Assembly (NCBI GenBank): GCA_964440915.1 | Contig: CAYTTV010000038.1 | Span: 1-36,877 of the forward strand | Origin: CAMPJM01 sp964440915 | Lineage (GTDB): Bacteria > Bacteroidota > Bacteroidia > Cytophagales > Cyclobacteriaceae | Length of the DNA stretch: 36,877 nucleotides | Direction: 5' to 3' | Part shown: positions 25,178 through 32,721 of the stretch, piece after piece | Layout: every line of letters starts with the position of its first letter | Numbering within the stretch: position 1 is the first letter of the stretch | Made by a program: the position numbers and the translations under genes | The notes under the pieces: generated by a model | The model's database searches: none | What the model was told of the DNA's origin: nothing | What the model saw: the letters and a program-made list of their open reading frames with translations, nothing else

Positions 25178-26311
25178 ATGAAACCCAAGATATGGCTTTC
25201 TTCCCCACATATGGGTGAGAATGAATTAAAGTACGTACAAGAAGCTTTTGCCACCAACTGGATTGCCCCCCTTGGGCCTCATGTAGATGGTTTTGAAGGA
25301 GATATTGGCCGCTTTCTGGGTCAAGACGTGCATGTTGCTGCGCTAAGTTCAGGCACTTCCGCCTTACATTTGGCCCTTATTCTCTTAGGTGTTGGCTCTG
25401 ACGATGAGGTGATTTGTCAATCGATGACTTTCTCAGCCTCTGCCAACCCGATCGCTTATCAAAAAGCCCAGCCGGTATTCGTGGACAGCGAGGAAGACAC
25501 TTGGAACATGTCGCCTGAAATACTGGAACTGGCGATTAAAGACAGGATGGCGAAGGGCAAGAAGCCCAAGGCCATCATCGTGGTACATTTATATGGTATG
25601 CCTGCAAAGATGGAAGCAATATTGCACATAGCGAACCTTTACGATATTCCTGTAATAGAAGATGCAGCAGAGGCGCTGGGCTCAACCTATAAAGATCAGG
25701 CTTTAGGCTCTTTTGGAGCGATGAGTATCCTTTCTTTCAACGGCAATAAAATCATTACCACCTCTGGTGGAGGTGCTCTTGTTTCCGCCAAAGAAGAATG
25801 GATCAAAAAAGCCCGATTTCTGGCCACACAGGCAAGGGACGAAGCGCCTCACTATCAGCATTCCCATATCGGATACAATTACCGTATGAGTAATGTATGT
25901 GCGGGAATAGGCCGAGGCCAAATGGAAGTGCTTGCACAACGAGTAGCGCAACGGCGGAAAAACTTTGCCTTTTATGAAAAGGCTTTTTCCCACATAGGGC
26001 AAATTTCCTTTCAGACTGAAAGCGACAGCAATTTTTTCTCCAACAGATGGTTGAGCACCATGCTAGTAGATGATAGTACTAAAGGCTCACCAACCCGTGA
26101 AGATATTCGTAAGGCACTGGAAAAAGAAAACATCGAGTGCAGGCCCTTATGGAAACCCATGCATATGCAACCTGTATTTTCTGAGGCGCCATTTTATGGT
26201 GATGGTACGAGCGAAAAGCTATTTGAGCAAGGATTGTGTTTGCCTTCGGGTTCCAATCTGACCCCCGAAGATTTAGCAAGAGTTGCCGAGCATATCAGTA
26301 GTTGTTTCTAG
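25178..26311 (+). CDS. DegT/DnrJ/EryC1-family sugar aminotransferase (PglE-like)
   Basis: A PLP-dependent enzyme that aminates a 4-keto-6-deoxy nucleotide sugar. The 377 residues show SSGTSALHLAL (phosphate binding), VIEDAAEALGS (PLP ring Asp) and the PLP lysine Lys191 in SFNGNKIITTSGGG, which is the form seen in PglE-type UDP-N-acetylbacillosamine pathway aminotransferases. It precedes a PglF/WbpM-type 4,6-dehydratase by 132 bp on the same strand, which would supply its keto-sugar. No PglD-like acetyltransferase is in the window, so the final sugar is not known. Confidence 0.92.
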   Translation: MKPKIWLSSPHMGENELKYVQEAFATNWIAPLGPHVDGFEGDIGRFLGQDVHVAALSSGTSALHLALILLGVGSDDEVICQSMTFSASANPIAYQKAQPVFVDSEEDTWNMSPEILELAIKDRMAKGKKPKAIIVVHLYGMPAKMEAILHIANLYDIPVIEDAAEALGSTYKDQALGSFGAMSILSFNGNKIITTSGGGALVSAKEEWIKKARFLATQARDEAPHYQHSHIGYNYRMSNVCAGIGRGQMEVLAQRVAQRRKNFAFYEKAFSHIGQISFQTESDSNFFSNRWLSTMLVDDSTKGSPTREDIRKALEKENIECRPLWKPMHMQPVFSEAPFYGDGTSEKLFEQGLCLPSGSNLTPEDLARVAEHISSCF

Positions 26312-26382
26312 CCCTGAGGCTTTACTTATTGGTTTTTGGACAATCAATATTACATTCTAAACTTTATTCGGGATACTTTCAG

Positions 26383-26390
26383 TATTTTTG
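26383..26390 (+). promoter_or_regulatory. Possible -7 promoter element of the dehydratase gene
   Basis: TATTTTTG matches TAnnTTTG and lies 53 bp before the ATG at 26444, so the dehydratase may have its own promoter as well as read-through from the aminotransferase gene. Confidence 0.35.
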
Positions 26391-26443
26391 AGTTTAAGAA
26401 TTATTAACCTGCTATTATTACTTTTATCGTATAACGATTTTAT

Positions 26444-28390
26444 ATGAAATCTTTATTTTTTAGAGGCTTACCAAGATGGATTGTCTTGTGTATAGACCAG
26501 GTGATTATAAGCTGGTCGTTTGCCCTTGCTTTTTTTATCTTATGCCAATTCGAATTCAATAGCATTATAAGAGGATACTTCTTTATATATGTTGGCCTGT
26601 ATTGCCTGGTATCGTTGATTACTTTTATAATCATGCGCATCCATACAGGCTTAATCCGGTATTCCAACACTTACGATCTCTTTAGGGTATTCTCCGCCGT
26701 CCTGGCTGCCAGCATTCTTTACCTCGTAATTGTGGCTGTGTGGATTACTCCACGCTATCCTTTAAACTTTGTCAATATCTATTCTGTATTGCTGGTCAAC
26801 TTCTTTATTTCCTCCACACTACTGATAATGCTCAGGATAGCAGTAAAAGGTTTTTACTACTATATCAAACGAAGCACCTCATCGAAGAAAGAACGAGTAC
26901 TTATTTTTGGGGCCAACCACTTTTCCATTCTAGTGAAAGAAGCATTGGAAGCAAGCGGAATGGGCAGGTTTGAAGTGGCAGGCTTCATCGACGACAACCC
27001 TGGAAAGGTCCACAAGGAAATTCAACAAAAAAGGGTATACAATCTAAAGCATCTTGACAAGCTTCAAAGAAAGAATAAGATTGATAAGCTGGTCGTATTT
27101 AATGACGACCTAAAGTCTGAAGCAAGAAAAAACACCATAGAGGCTTGTGTGGAATTAGGAATAAAAGTATTAACGGTTCCACCTGCGGCACAATGGGTAT
27201 CTGGTCATCTTCAACCAAGCCAGATCAAGGACCTGAGGATTGAAGATCTGCTGCAACGCCCCCCTATAGTCATCGAAAATAACAGGATTTCTAGTGATAT
27301 ATATGGGAAAAGGGTACTCATTACAGGGGCAGCCGGCTCTATTGGGTCTGAAATTGTCAGGCAGGTGCTGCATTACAATCCAGCGCAAATTGTCCTATGT
27401 GACCACGCAGAATCACCGCTGCATGAACTTCAATTAGAAGTGGAAGAAGAATGGCCAGGTGCCAACATAGTTACTTTCATTGGCGACATCAAAAACTCAA
27501 ACAGAATGTATAACCTGTTTGAAACATTTTCTCCACAGATTATTTACCATGCTGCAGCCTACAAGCATGTGCCTATGATGGAAAACAATCCTATAGAAGC
27601 CATACAAACCAATGTGCTGGGCACAAAAAATCTGGCAGATTTATCCATGACCTTTGATGTAGAGCGTTTCGTCATGATCTCTACCGATAAGGCTGTTAAC
27701 CCAGCCAATATCATGGGTGCCTCTAAAAGGATTGCAGAAATATATATTCAATCTTTAAACAACATAGCCTCAAATCCACAAAAAACCTCGCGTAGTTATG
27801 TCAGCGGTACTTTACCGCAAACAAAGTTTATCACTACGCGGTTTGGCAATGTACTCGGCTCAAATGGCTCTGTTATCCCTCGCTTTAGGTCTCAAATAGA
27901 GAAAGGTGGCCCTATAACAGTAACACACCCTGATATTACGCGTTATTTCATGACAATTCCAGAAGCTGTGCAACTGGTTTTGGAAGCTGGCACCATGGGA
28001 AAAGGAGGGGAAATTTATGTATTTGATATGGGGAATCCTGTAAAAATTAGTGACCTGGCAAAAAAGATGATTAAGCTTGCGGGATATGCGCCTGAAGAAG
28101 AAATAAAAATTATTTATACGGGACTTCGACCTGGAGAGAAATTATATGAAGAGCTTCTGAACGAGGAAGAAACGACCATTCCCACACACAATGCCAAAAT
28201 AAAAATCTCCAACGTTAGGCTATACGATTATCATACGGTAACGCTAGCCATCAATGAACTACTCGATTTAAACTCAAAGGGGGATGATTATGAATTGGTA
28301 AAGAAGATGAAAACGATCGTGCCAGAGTTTATCAGCAACAATTCCTGCTATCAGGACTTGGATGCATATGCAAAAGAAAAGGGAGTTTAA
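26444..28390 (+). CDS. Membrane-bound nucleotide-sugar 4,6-dehydratase (PglF/WbpM/CapD family)
   Basis: Converts UDP-GlcNAc, most likely, to a 4-keto-6-deoxy sugar, the first step to amino-dideoxy sugars in capsule, O-antigen or protein glycans. The 648 residues begin with four membrane segments (about 10-140), then a CoA-binding-like Rossmann domain (about 145-265; ERVLIFGANHFSI), then the catalytic SDR domain with NAD motif GAAGSIGSEI at about 293-302. The active-site Tyr is replaced by Met424 in NIMGASKR with Lys428, as is usual for the WbpM/PglF group, with ISTDKAVNP just before. The gene converges on wecB with a 43-bp gap. Confidence 0.95.
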   Translation: MKSLFFRGLPRWIVLCIDQVIISWSFALAFFILCQFEFNSIIRGYFFIYVGLYCLVSLITFIIMRIHTGLIRYSNTYDLFRVFSAVLAASILYLVIVAVWITPRYPLNFVNIYSVLLVNFFISSTLLIMLRIAVKGFYYYIKRSTSSKKERVLIFGANHFSILVKEALEASGMGRFEVAGFIDDNPGKVHKEIQQKRVYNLKHLDKLQRKNKIDKLVVFNDDLKSEARKNTIEACVELGIKVLTVPPAAQWVSGHLQPSQIKDLRIEDLLQRPPIVIENNRISSDIYGKRVLITGAAGSIGSEIVRQVLHYNPAQIVLCDHAESPLHELQLEVEEEWPGANIVTFIGDIKNSNRMYNLFETFSPQIIYHAAAYKHVPMMENNPIEAIQTNVLGTKNLADLSMTFDVERFVMISTDKAVNPANIMGASKRIAEIYIQSLNNIASNPQKTSRSYVSGTLPQTKFITTRFGNVLGSNGSVIPRFRSQIEKGGPITVTHPDITRYFMTIPEAVQLVLEAGTMGKGGEIYVFDMGNPVKISDLAKKMIKLAGYAPEEEIKIIYTGLRPGEKLYEELLNEEETTIPTHNAKIKISNVRLYDYHTVTLAINELLDLNSKGDDYELVKKMKTIVPEFISNNSCYQDLDAYAKEKGV

Positions 28391-28433
28391 CCTCCCTCCT
28401 CGTTCTGCTTATATATCGATGGCCTACTTCATA

Positions 28434-29519
28434 TTATAACTTCAACATTAGATCTACAATCCTTTCTGCTGTTTTCCCGTCCCATAATGCAGGAACAATT
28501 CCGTTTTTCCACTGGCCGCTATTCAACCTATCAAAAGCATTCCCGATCGCCTCTACATCCATTCCTAATAGTTCGTTGGTGCCAATAGTGACAGTTTCTG
28601 GCCTTTCTGTATTTTCTCTTAGGGTAAGACAAGGTACACCCAAAAATGTCGTTTCTTCTTGAATTCCCCCAGAATCTGTTACCACCGCAAATGCATTTTT
28701 AATCAGGTACATAAACTCCAAATAGCCTAATGGATCAGTAAGATGGATGTTCTTAGGCAGGTCACTCAATTTTTCCAAGTTTTGTCGTGTTCTGGGATGT
28801 ACAGGAAATACAACGAGCCTGTCCGCACACTTCTCTCCTATAAGTTGGATTAAACCTGCGAGCTTTGCCTCCTCGTCCACATTGGAAGGACGATGGAGCG
28901 TCATGGTCAAATATCCTTTAGCTTGTAAAGAAAGTTGATCAAATAGTTCAGGCTTTTGCAATCGATCCAGATTCGCTACCAATGTATCGATCATGGTATT
29001 GCCTACAAAATATATATTTTCTTTGGCAGCGCCCTTTTCAATAAGGTTGTAGCCTGCCTCAGGAGTGGTAGTAAAGAAAATGTCTGCTAACGCATCTGTC
29101 ACCAATCTGTTGATCTCCTCGGGCATTTGCAAGTCATATGAACGCAAGCCAGCTTCTACGTGTATCACCTTTGTGTGCAGCTTTTTTGCTACAATAGCAC
29201 AAGCCATGGTAGAGTTTACATCCCCTACTACAAGCACATAATCAGCAGGATTAGCGATAAGCTCTTCCTCAAACCTCACCATGATGTTGGCAGTTTGTGT
29301 AGCTTGAGACCCCGATCCTACTTCTAGGTTTGCATCAGGAGCAGGTATATTTAATTGCCGGAAAAATGACTCGCTCAATTTCTCATCGTAGTGCTGGCCA
29401 GTATGGACTAGCCGATAGTCTATAGCTTCTCCCCTATCACGCGCTTTCTTTAAAGCATGCATGATCGGCGCAATTTTCATAAAGTTTGGTCTTGCACCGG
29501 CAATTAGTGTCAATCTCAT
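28434..29519 (-). CDS. wecB: UDP-N-acetylglucosamine 2-epimerase (non-hydrolysing)
   Basis: Interconverts UDP-GlcNAc and UDP-ManNAc. The 361 residues match the family: AGARPNFMKIAPIMHAL at the N terminus, LVHTGQHYDEKLSESFF, VVGDVNSTMA, VEAGLRS, FPVHPRTRQNL and VTDSGGIQEE. It follows the dehydrogenase gene by 10 bp on the same strand, so the pair would make UDP-ManNAc and then UDP-ManNAcA for surface polysaccharide. Confidence 0.95.
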   Translation of the reverse strand: MRLTLIAGARPNFMKIAPIMHALKKARDRGEAIDYRLVHTGQHYDEKLSESFFRQLNIPAPDANLEVGSGSQATQTANIMVRFEEELIANPADYVLVVGDVNSTMACAIVAKKLHTKVIHVEAGLRSYDLQMPEEINRLVTDALADIFFTTTPEAGYNLIEKGAAKENIYFVGNTMIDTLVANLDRLQKPELFDQLSLQAKGYLTMTLHRPSNVDEEAKLAGLIQLIGEKCADRLVVFPVHPRTRQNLEKLSDLPKNIHLTDPLGYLEFMYLIKNAFAVVTDSGGIQEETTFLGVPCLTLRENTERPETVTIGTNELLGMDVEAIGNAFDRLNSGQWKNGIVPALWDGKTAERIVDLMLKL

Positions 29520-29529
29520 ATTGTAATTA

Positions 29530-30819
29530 TTATAGGCTCTTATAGGCCAGTTTATTGATTTTGCCCTTAAAGCAACCCTTTACATCATAGAACAATGCAT
29601 TTTCATTGGAGTGGCTCAAAAAATAGGCTTCATCTAAACCCAAATATTCCTTATGATTAGTGGCCAAAACAATGGCGTCATAGTCACTGCCTATCTTCTC
29701 TACCAAATCAAAGCCATACTCATGACGCACTTCCTCTGGGTCCGCATGTGGGTCTGTTACATCTACATTGACAAGGTAGGATTTTAATTCATTAATCACA
29801 TCCACTACTTTAGAATTGCGGATATCAGCAACGTTTTCCTTAAAAGTTGTGCCCATTACCAAAACCTTGCACTTTTGAAGACTTTTATCCTGCCTTATCA
29901 GATGTTGCACTACGTCACGGGCTATTAGCGCACCCATCTTATCGTTGATGGACCTACCAGACAAGATTACCTTGGAGTGATAACCCAATTCGCTTGCCTT
30001 ATGCGTTAAATAATAAGGATCAACACCAATGCAATGGCCACCGACCAGTCCTGGAGAAAATTTCAGAAAATTCCATTTTGTCCCGGCTGCTTCTAACACC
30101 TCATAGGTATTGATATTCATTTTATTGAAAATAATGGACAGCTCATTCATCAAAGCAATGTTCACATCTCGCTGGGTATTTTCGATGATTTTTGCTGCTT
30201 CGGCTACCTTAATAGACGACGCTCGGTGTATCCCTGCCGTAATAATTGCTGCATATACCTTTGCTATTTCTTCTGCTGATTCGTCGTCGCAACCCGACAC
30301 CACCTTGGTTATTTTGGTAAGGGTATGTTCTTTATCTCCTGGGTTTATTCGTTCAGGCGAATACCCAACTTTAAAATCCTTCTTAAATTTCAGCCCGGAC
30401 ATTTTTTCCAATACAGGCACACAATCCTCCTCAGTACAACCAGGATATACGGTAGATTCGAATACGACATAGTCTCCCTTTTTCAAAACTTTGCCTACTG
30501 TTTCACTGGCAGCAAGGAGGGGTCTGAGTTCAGGATTTTTATGTTCATTGATAGGGGTAGGCACGGCCACAACAAAAAAAGTGGCTTCTCTTATGGCTTC
30601 TATATCTGCGGTAAATTCAATGTCGCATCCTTCAAATGCACTCCCTTCCAGTTCCTTGCTCGGATCTATCCCCTGCTTCATCAACGCTACTCTTGTTGGA
30701 TTGATATCAAAGCCTATTACAGAAAATTTCTTGGCAAACTCCAAGGCAATGGGCAATCCCACATAACCTAACCCTACAACACACAGTTTTTTATTTTTGC
30801 TAGCTAAATCCTGATACAT
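29530..30819 (-). CDS. UDP-HexNAc 6-dehydrogenase (WecC/WbpA/TviB-like)
   Basis: Oxidises C6 of a UDP-N-acetylhexosamine twice with NAD to the uronic acid. The 429 residues show the N-terminal NAD motif VVGLGYVGLP, the central FESTVYPGCTE, VGYSPERINPGD, and the catalytic Cys263 in GGHCIGVDPYY, then the C-terminal domain with GTTFKENVADIRNS. The next gene is wecB, so UDP-ManNAc is the most likely substrate (WecC role); the sequence style also fits WbpA/TviB enzymes acting on UDP-GlcNAc or UDP-GalNAc. A -7-like element TATATTTG lies at 30873-30866, 47 bp upstream. Confidence 0.92.
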   Translation of the reverse strand: MYQDLASKNKKLCVVGLGYVGLPIALEFAKKFSVIGFDINPTRVALMKQGIDPSKELEGSAFEGCDIEFTADIEAIREATFFVVAVPTPINEHKNPELRPLLAASETVGKVLKKGDYVVFESTVYPGCTEEDCVPVLEKMSGLKFKKDFKVGYSPERINPGDKEHTLTKITKVVSGCDDESAEEIAKVYAAIITAGIHRASSIKVAEAAKIIENTQRDVNIALMNELSIIFNKMNINTYEVLEAAGTKWNFLKFSPGLVGGHCIGVDPYYLTHKASELGYHSKVILSGRSINDKMGALIARDVVQHLIRQDKSLQKCKVLVMGTTFKENVADIRNSKVVDVINELKSYLVNVDVTDPHADPEEVRHEYGFDLVEKIGSDYDAIVLATNHKEYLGLDEAYFLSHSNENALFYDVKGCFKGKINKLAYKSL

Positions 30820-30865
30820 TACAATCTGGTAAGAAGTGAATAAGATAGTTTATTATAATTGAGGG

Positions 30866-30873
30866 CAAATATA
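30866..30873 (-). promoter_or_regulatory. -7 promoter element of the dehydrogenase-wecB operon
   Basis: On the minus strand TATATTTG fits TAnnTTTG, 47 bp before the dehydrogenase ATG. The upstream TTG is missing at the usual spacing. Confidence 0.45.
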
Positions 30874-31079
30874 GAATAAAGTGTAAAGTTATCTCACAGA
30901 AAGTACAAACTTTCACAATAATGCTTCAAATAACTAGTATAGTGATGGGTTCATAGACATTACTAGCTTTTCATACTGATGGTTTACTTCCGAAATTATA
31001 TATAAAGAATTGTGATGGAGCATTGCACAGGAGGACCTCCTACCTAATTCTTACTATATTCGCATAAATATTATCAAAT

Positions 31080-32630
31080 ATGGACGAGAAGCGTAAAGGT
31101 GAGCAGGCACACCTTGATGAAGAGGCAATAGATAAATGCATTGCTTTGCTAGAAAATCTAGCAGATGACAGTGCAGCTTTCATCCAAATGTCTGAATACC
31201 AGAGAATAGCTTTATTAAAAGCTGCAGGAAGGTTTTCACGACCTAACAGAGAGGAGGACAGGAAGCGGCAAAAGGAAGCACGGAAGGCGAAACAAAAAGC
31301 CACTGTGGAACTCGACAGGGCAGCAAGGGCCATTACAGGAATCCGTACGGCGAGAGAAACGCCTGTGTTCAAAGCGCCGCAACAAATAACAATGGGCAAA
31401 AGCGCAACACAGGAGCCAGAATTGGAATCTCCAAGAAATTGTTATGTCTGCAAAGCACCTTTTAAAAAACTTCATTTCTTTTATGATGCCATGTGTCCTG
31501 ATTGTGCAGCATTTAATTATGCCAAACGCTTTCAGACGGCTCCCCTGCATGGTCAAGTAGCCCTTATCACTGGTGCCCGTTTGAAAATAGGCTATCAGGC
31601 CTCGTTGATGATGCTCAGGGCAGGTGCAACGGTTATTGCTACTACACGGTTTCCCGTAGATGCTGCTATTCGTTTTTCAAAAGAAGATGACTTTTCAGAA
31701 TGGTCAGATAGGCTTCAAATATATGGGCTAGACCTTCGACATATCCCTAGCGTGGAGATTTTTGCCACCCATATCGAGCAACAATATCCCCGGTTGGATC
31801 TTTTATTGAACAATGCGGCTCAGACAGTAAGGCGTCCTCCGGGTTTTTATGCCCATCTGATGCCACATGAGACCCAGCCTTTCGAAGCTTTGCCTCCAGC
31901 GGTTCAGTCGCTGCTGGATAATCTTGAAACCTTTAAGGAATACTTAGCTAATTTTGGCCAAAAGGGCCTTTCTAAAGAAACGGCATTACCGGTGACCTGG
32001 CATGGTCAGGGCCCTGGGGTAGGATTAAGGGCATCTGCCCAATTATCACAAATTCCATATAGCTATGACAATTCGCTACTTGCTGAAGAGGTCTTTCCAA
32101 AGGGAAAACTTGATGCCGACCTTCAACAGGTAGATCTTAGGCACACCAATAGCTGGCGGCTTCGATTGGGCGAAATCCAGACGCCAGAAATGCTGGAAGT
32201 CCAACTGGTGAATGCCGTTGCACCATTTGTGCTGGTGAACAGGCTAGTGTCTTTGATGAGGCGAGACAACACGGGCCAAAAGCATATCGTAAACGTATCG
32301 GCCATGGAGGGCAAGTTTCACCGATTTAAGAAAGAGGACCGACACCCGCACACCAATATGGCAAAGGCTGCGCTCAATATGATGACGCATACTTCTGCCG
32401 GTGATTTTGCTAAAGACGGGATTTATATGAATGCTGTTGATACTGGTTGGGTTACAGATGAAGATCCGGTGCATCTAGCCCGATTTAAGGAAGAGGTGCA
32501 TGACTTTCAGCCCCCACTCGATATCGTGGACGGTGCTGCCAGGATTTGTGACCCCTTCTTCGATGGCATCCTTACTGGAAAACACTGGTGCGGTAAGTTC
32601 TTGAAGGACTATAAGCCCATAGACTGGTAA
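31080..32630 (+). CDS. SDR-like protein with N-terminal zinc-ribbon-like motif and no catalytic Tyr
   Basis: The 516 residues are about twice the SDR length. The first 115 are charged and helical (Lys/Arg/Glu-rich around 55-85). A CxxC-14-CxxC motif follows (Cys121, Cys124, Cys139, Cys142), zinc-ribbon-like. A Rossmann SDR domain begins at about 155 (HGQVALITGARLKIGYQAS; the middle Gly of TGxxxGxG is Lys). LLLNNAAQ and NVSAMEG (Ser) are kept, but the YxxxK site reads TNMAK: Thr425 replaces Tyr, Lys429 stays. An insertion of about 100 residues lies between the NNAA and Ser motifs. It could bind a dinucleotide without standard catalysis. Neighbours give no clue: wecBC is divergent and the GH2 gene convergent. 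Confidence 0.85.
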   Translation: MDEKRKGEQAHLDEEAIDKCIALLENLADDSAAFIQMSEYQRIALLKAAGRFSRPNREEDRKRQKEARKAKQKATVELDRAARAITGIRTARETPVFKAPQQITMGKSATQEPELESPRNCYVCKAPFKKLHFFYDAMCPDCAAFNYAKRFQTAPLHGQVALITGARLKIGYQASLMMLRAGATVIATTRFPVDAAIRFSKEDDFSEWSDRLQIYGLDLRHIPSVEIFATHIEQQYPRLDLLLNNAAQTVRRPPGFYAHLMPHETQPFEALPPAVQSLLDNLETFKEYLANFGQKGLSKETALPVTWHGQGPGVGLRASAQLSQIPYSYDNSLLAEEVFPKGKLDADLQQVDLRHTNSWRLRLGEIQTPEMLEVQLVNAVAPFVLVNRLVSLMRRDNTGQKHIVNVSAMEGKFHRFKKEDRHPHTNMAKAALNMMTHTSAGDFAKDGIYMNAVDTGWVTDEDPVHLARFKEEVHDFQPPLDIVDGAARICDPFFDGILTGKHWCGKFLKDYKPIDW

Positions 32631-32672
32631 CTATCAAACTATTTTGAGGAACACTCAGTAATGGTTGAGCAA

Positions 32673-32713
32673 TATTTTGGAGGATGAGCTTCACAGGCTC
32701 ATCCTCCAAAATA
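32673..32713. terminator. Perfect 17-bp hairpin between convergent genes, no T tract
   Basis: Arms 32673-32689 and 32697-32713 are exact inverted repeats with a 7-nt loop. It lies in the 91 bp between the SDR-like gene and the convergent GH2 gene. The outer pairs are AT, but neither strand shows a proper T tract. Confidence 0.65.
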
Positions 32714-32721
32714 AAGTATTA

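Noticed and set aside
24969..25181. 70-residue open frame just before the aminotransferase gene
   Set aside because: It lies within the degenerate repeats and overlaps the aminotransferase start; composition is not protein-like.
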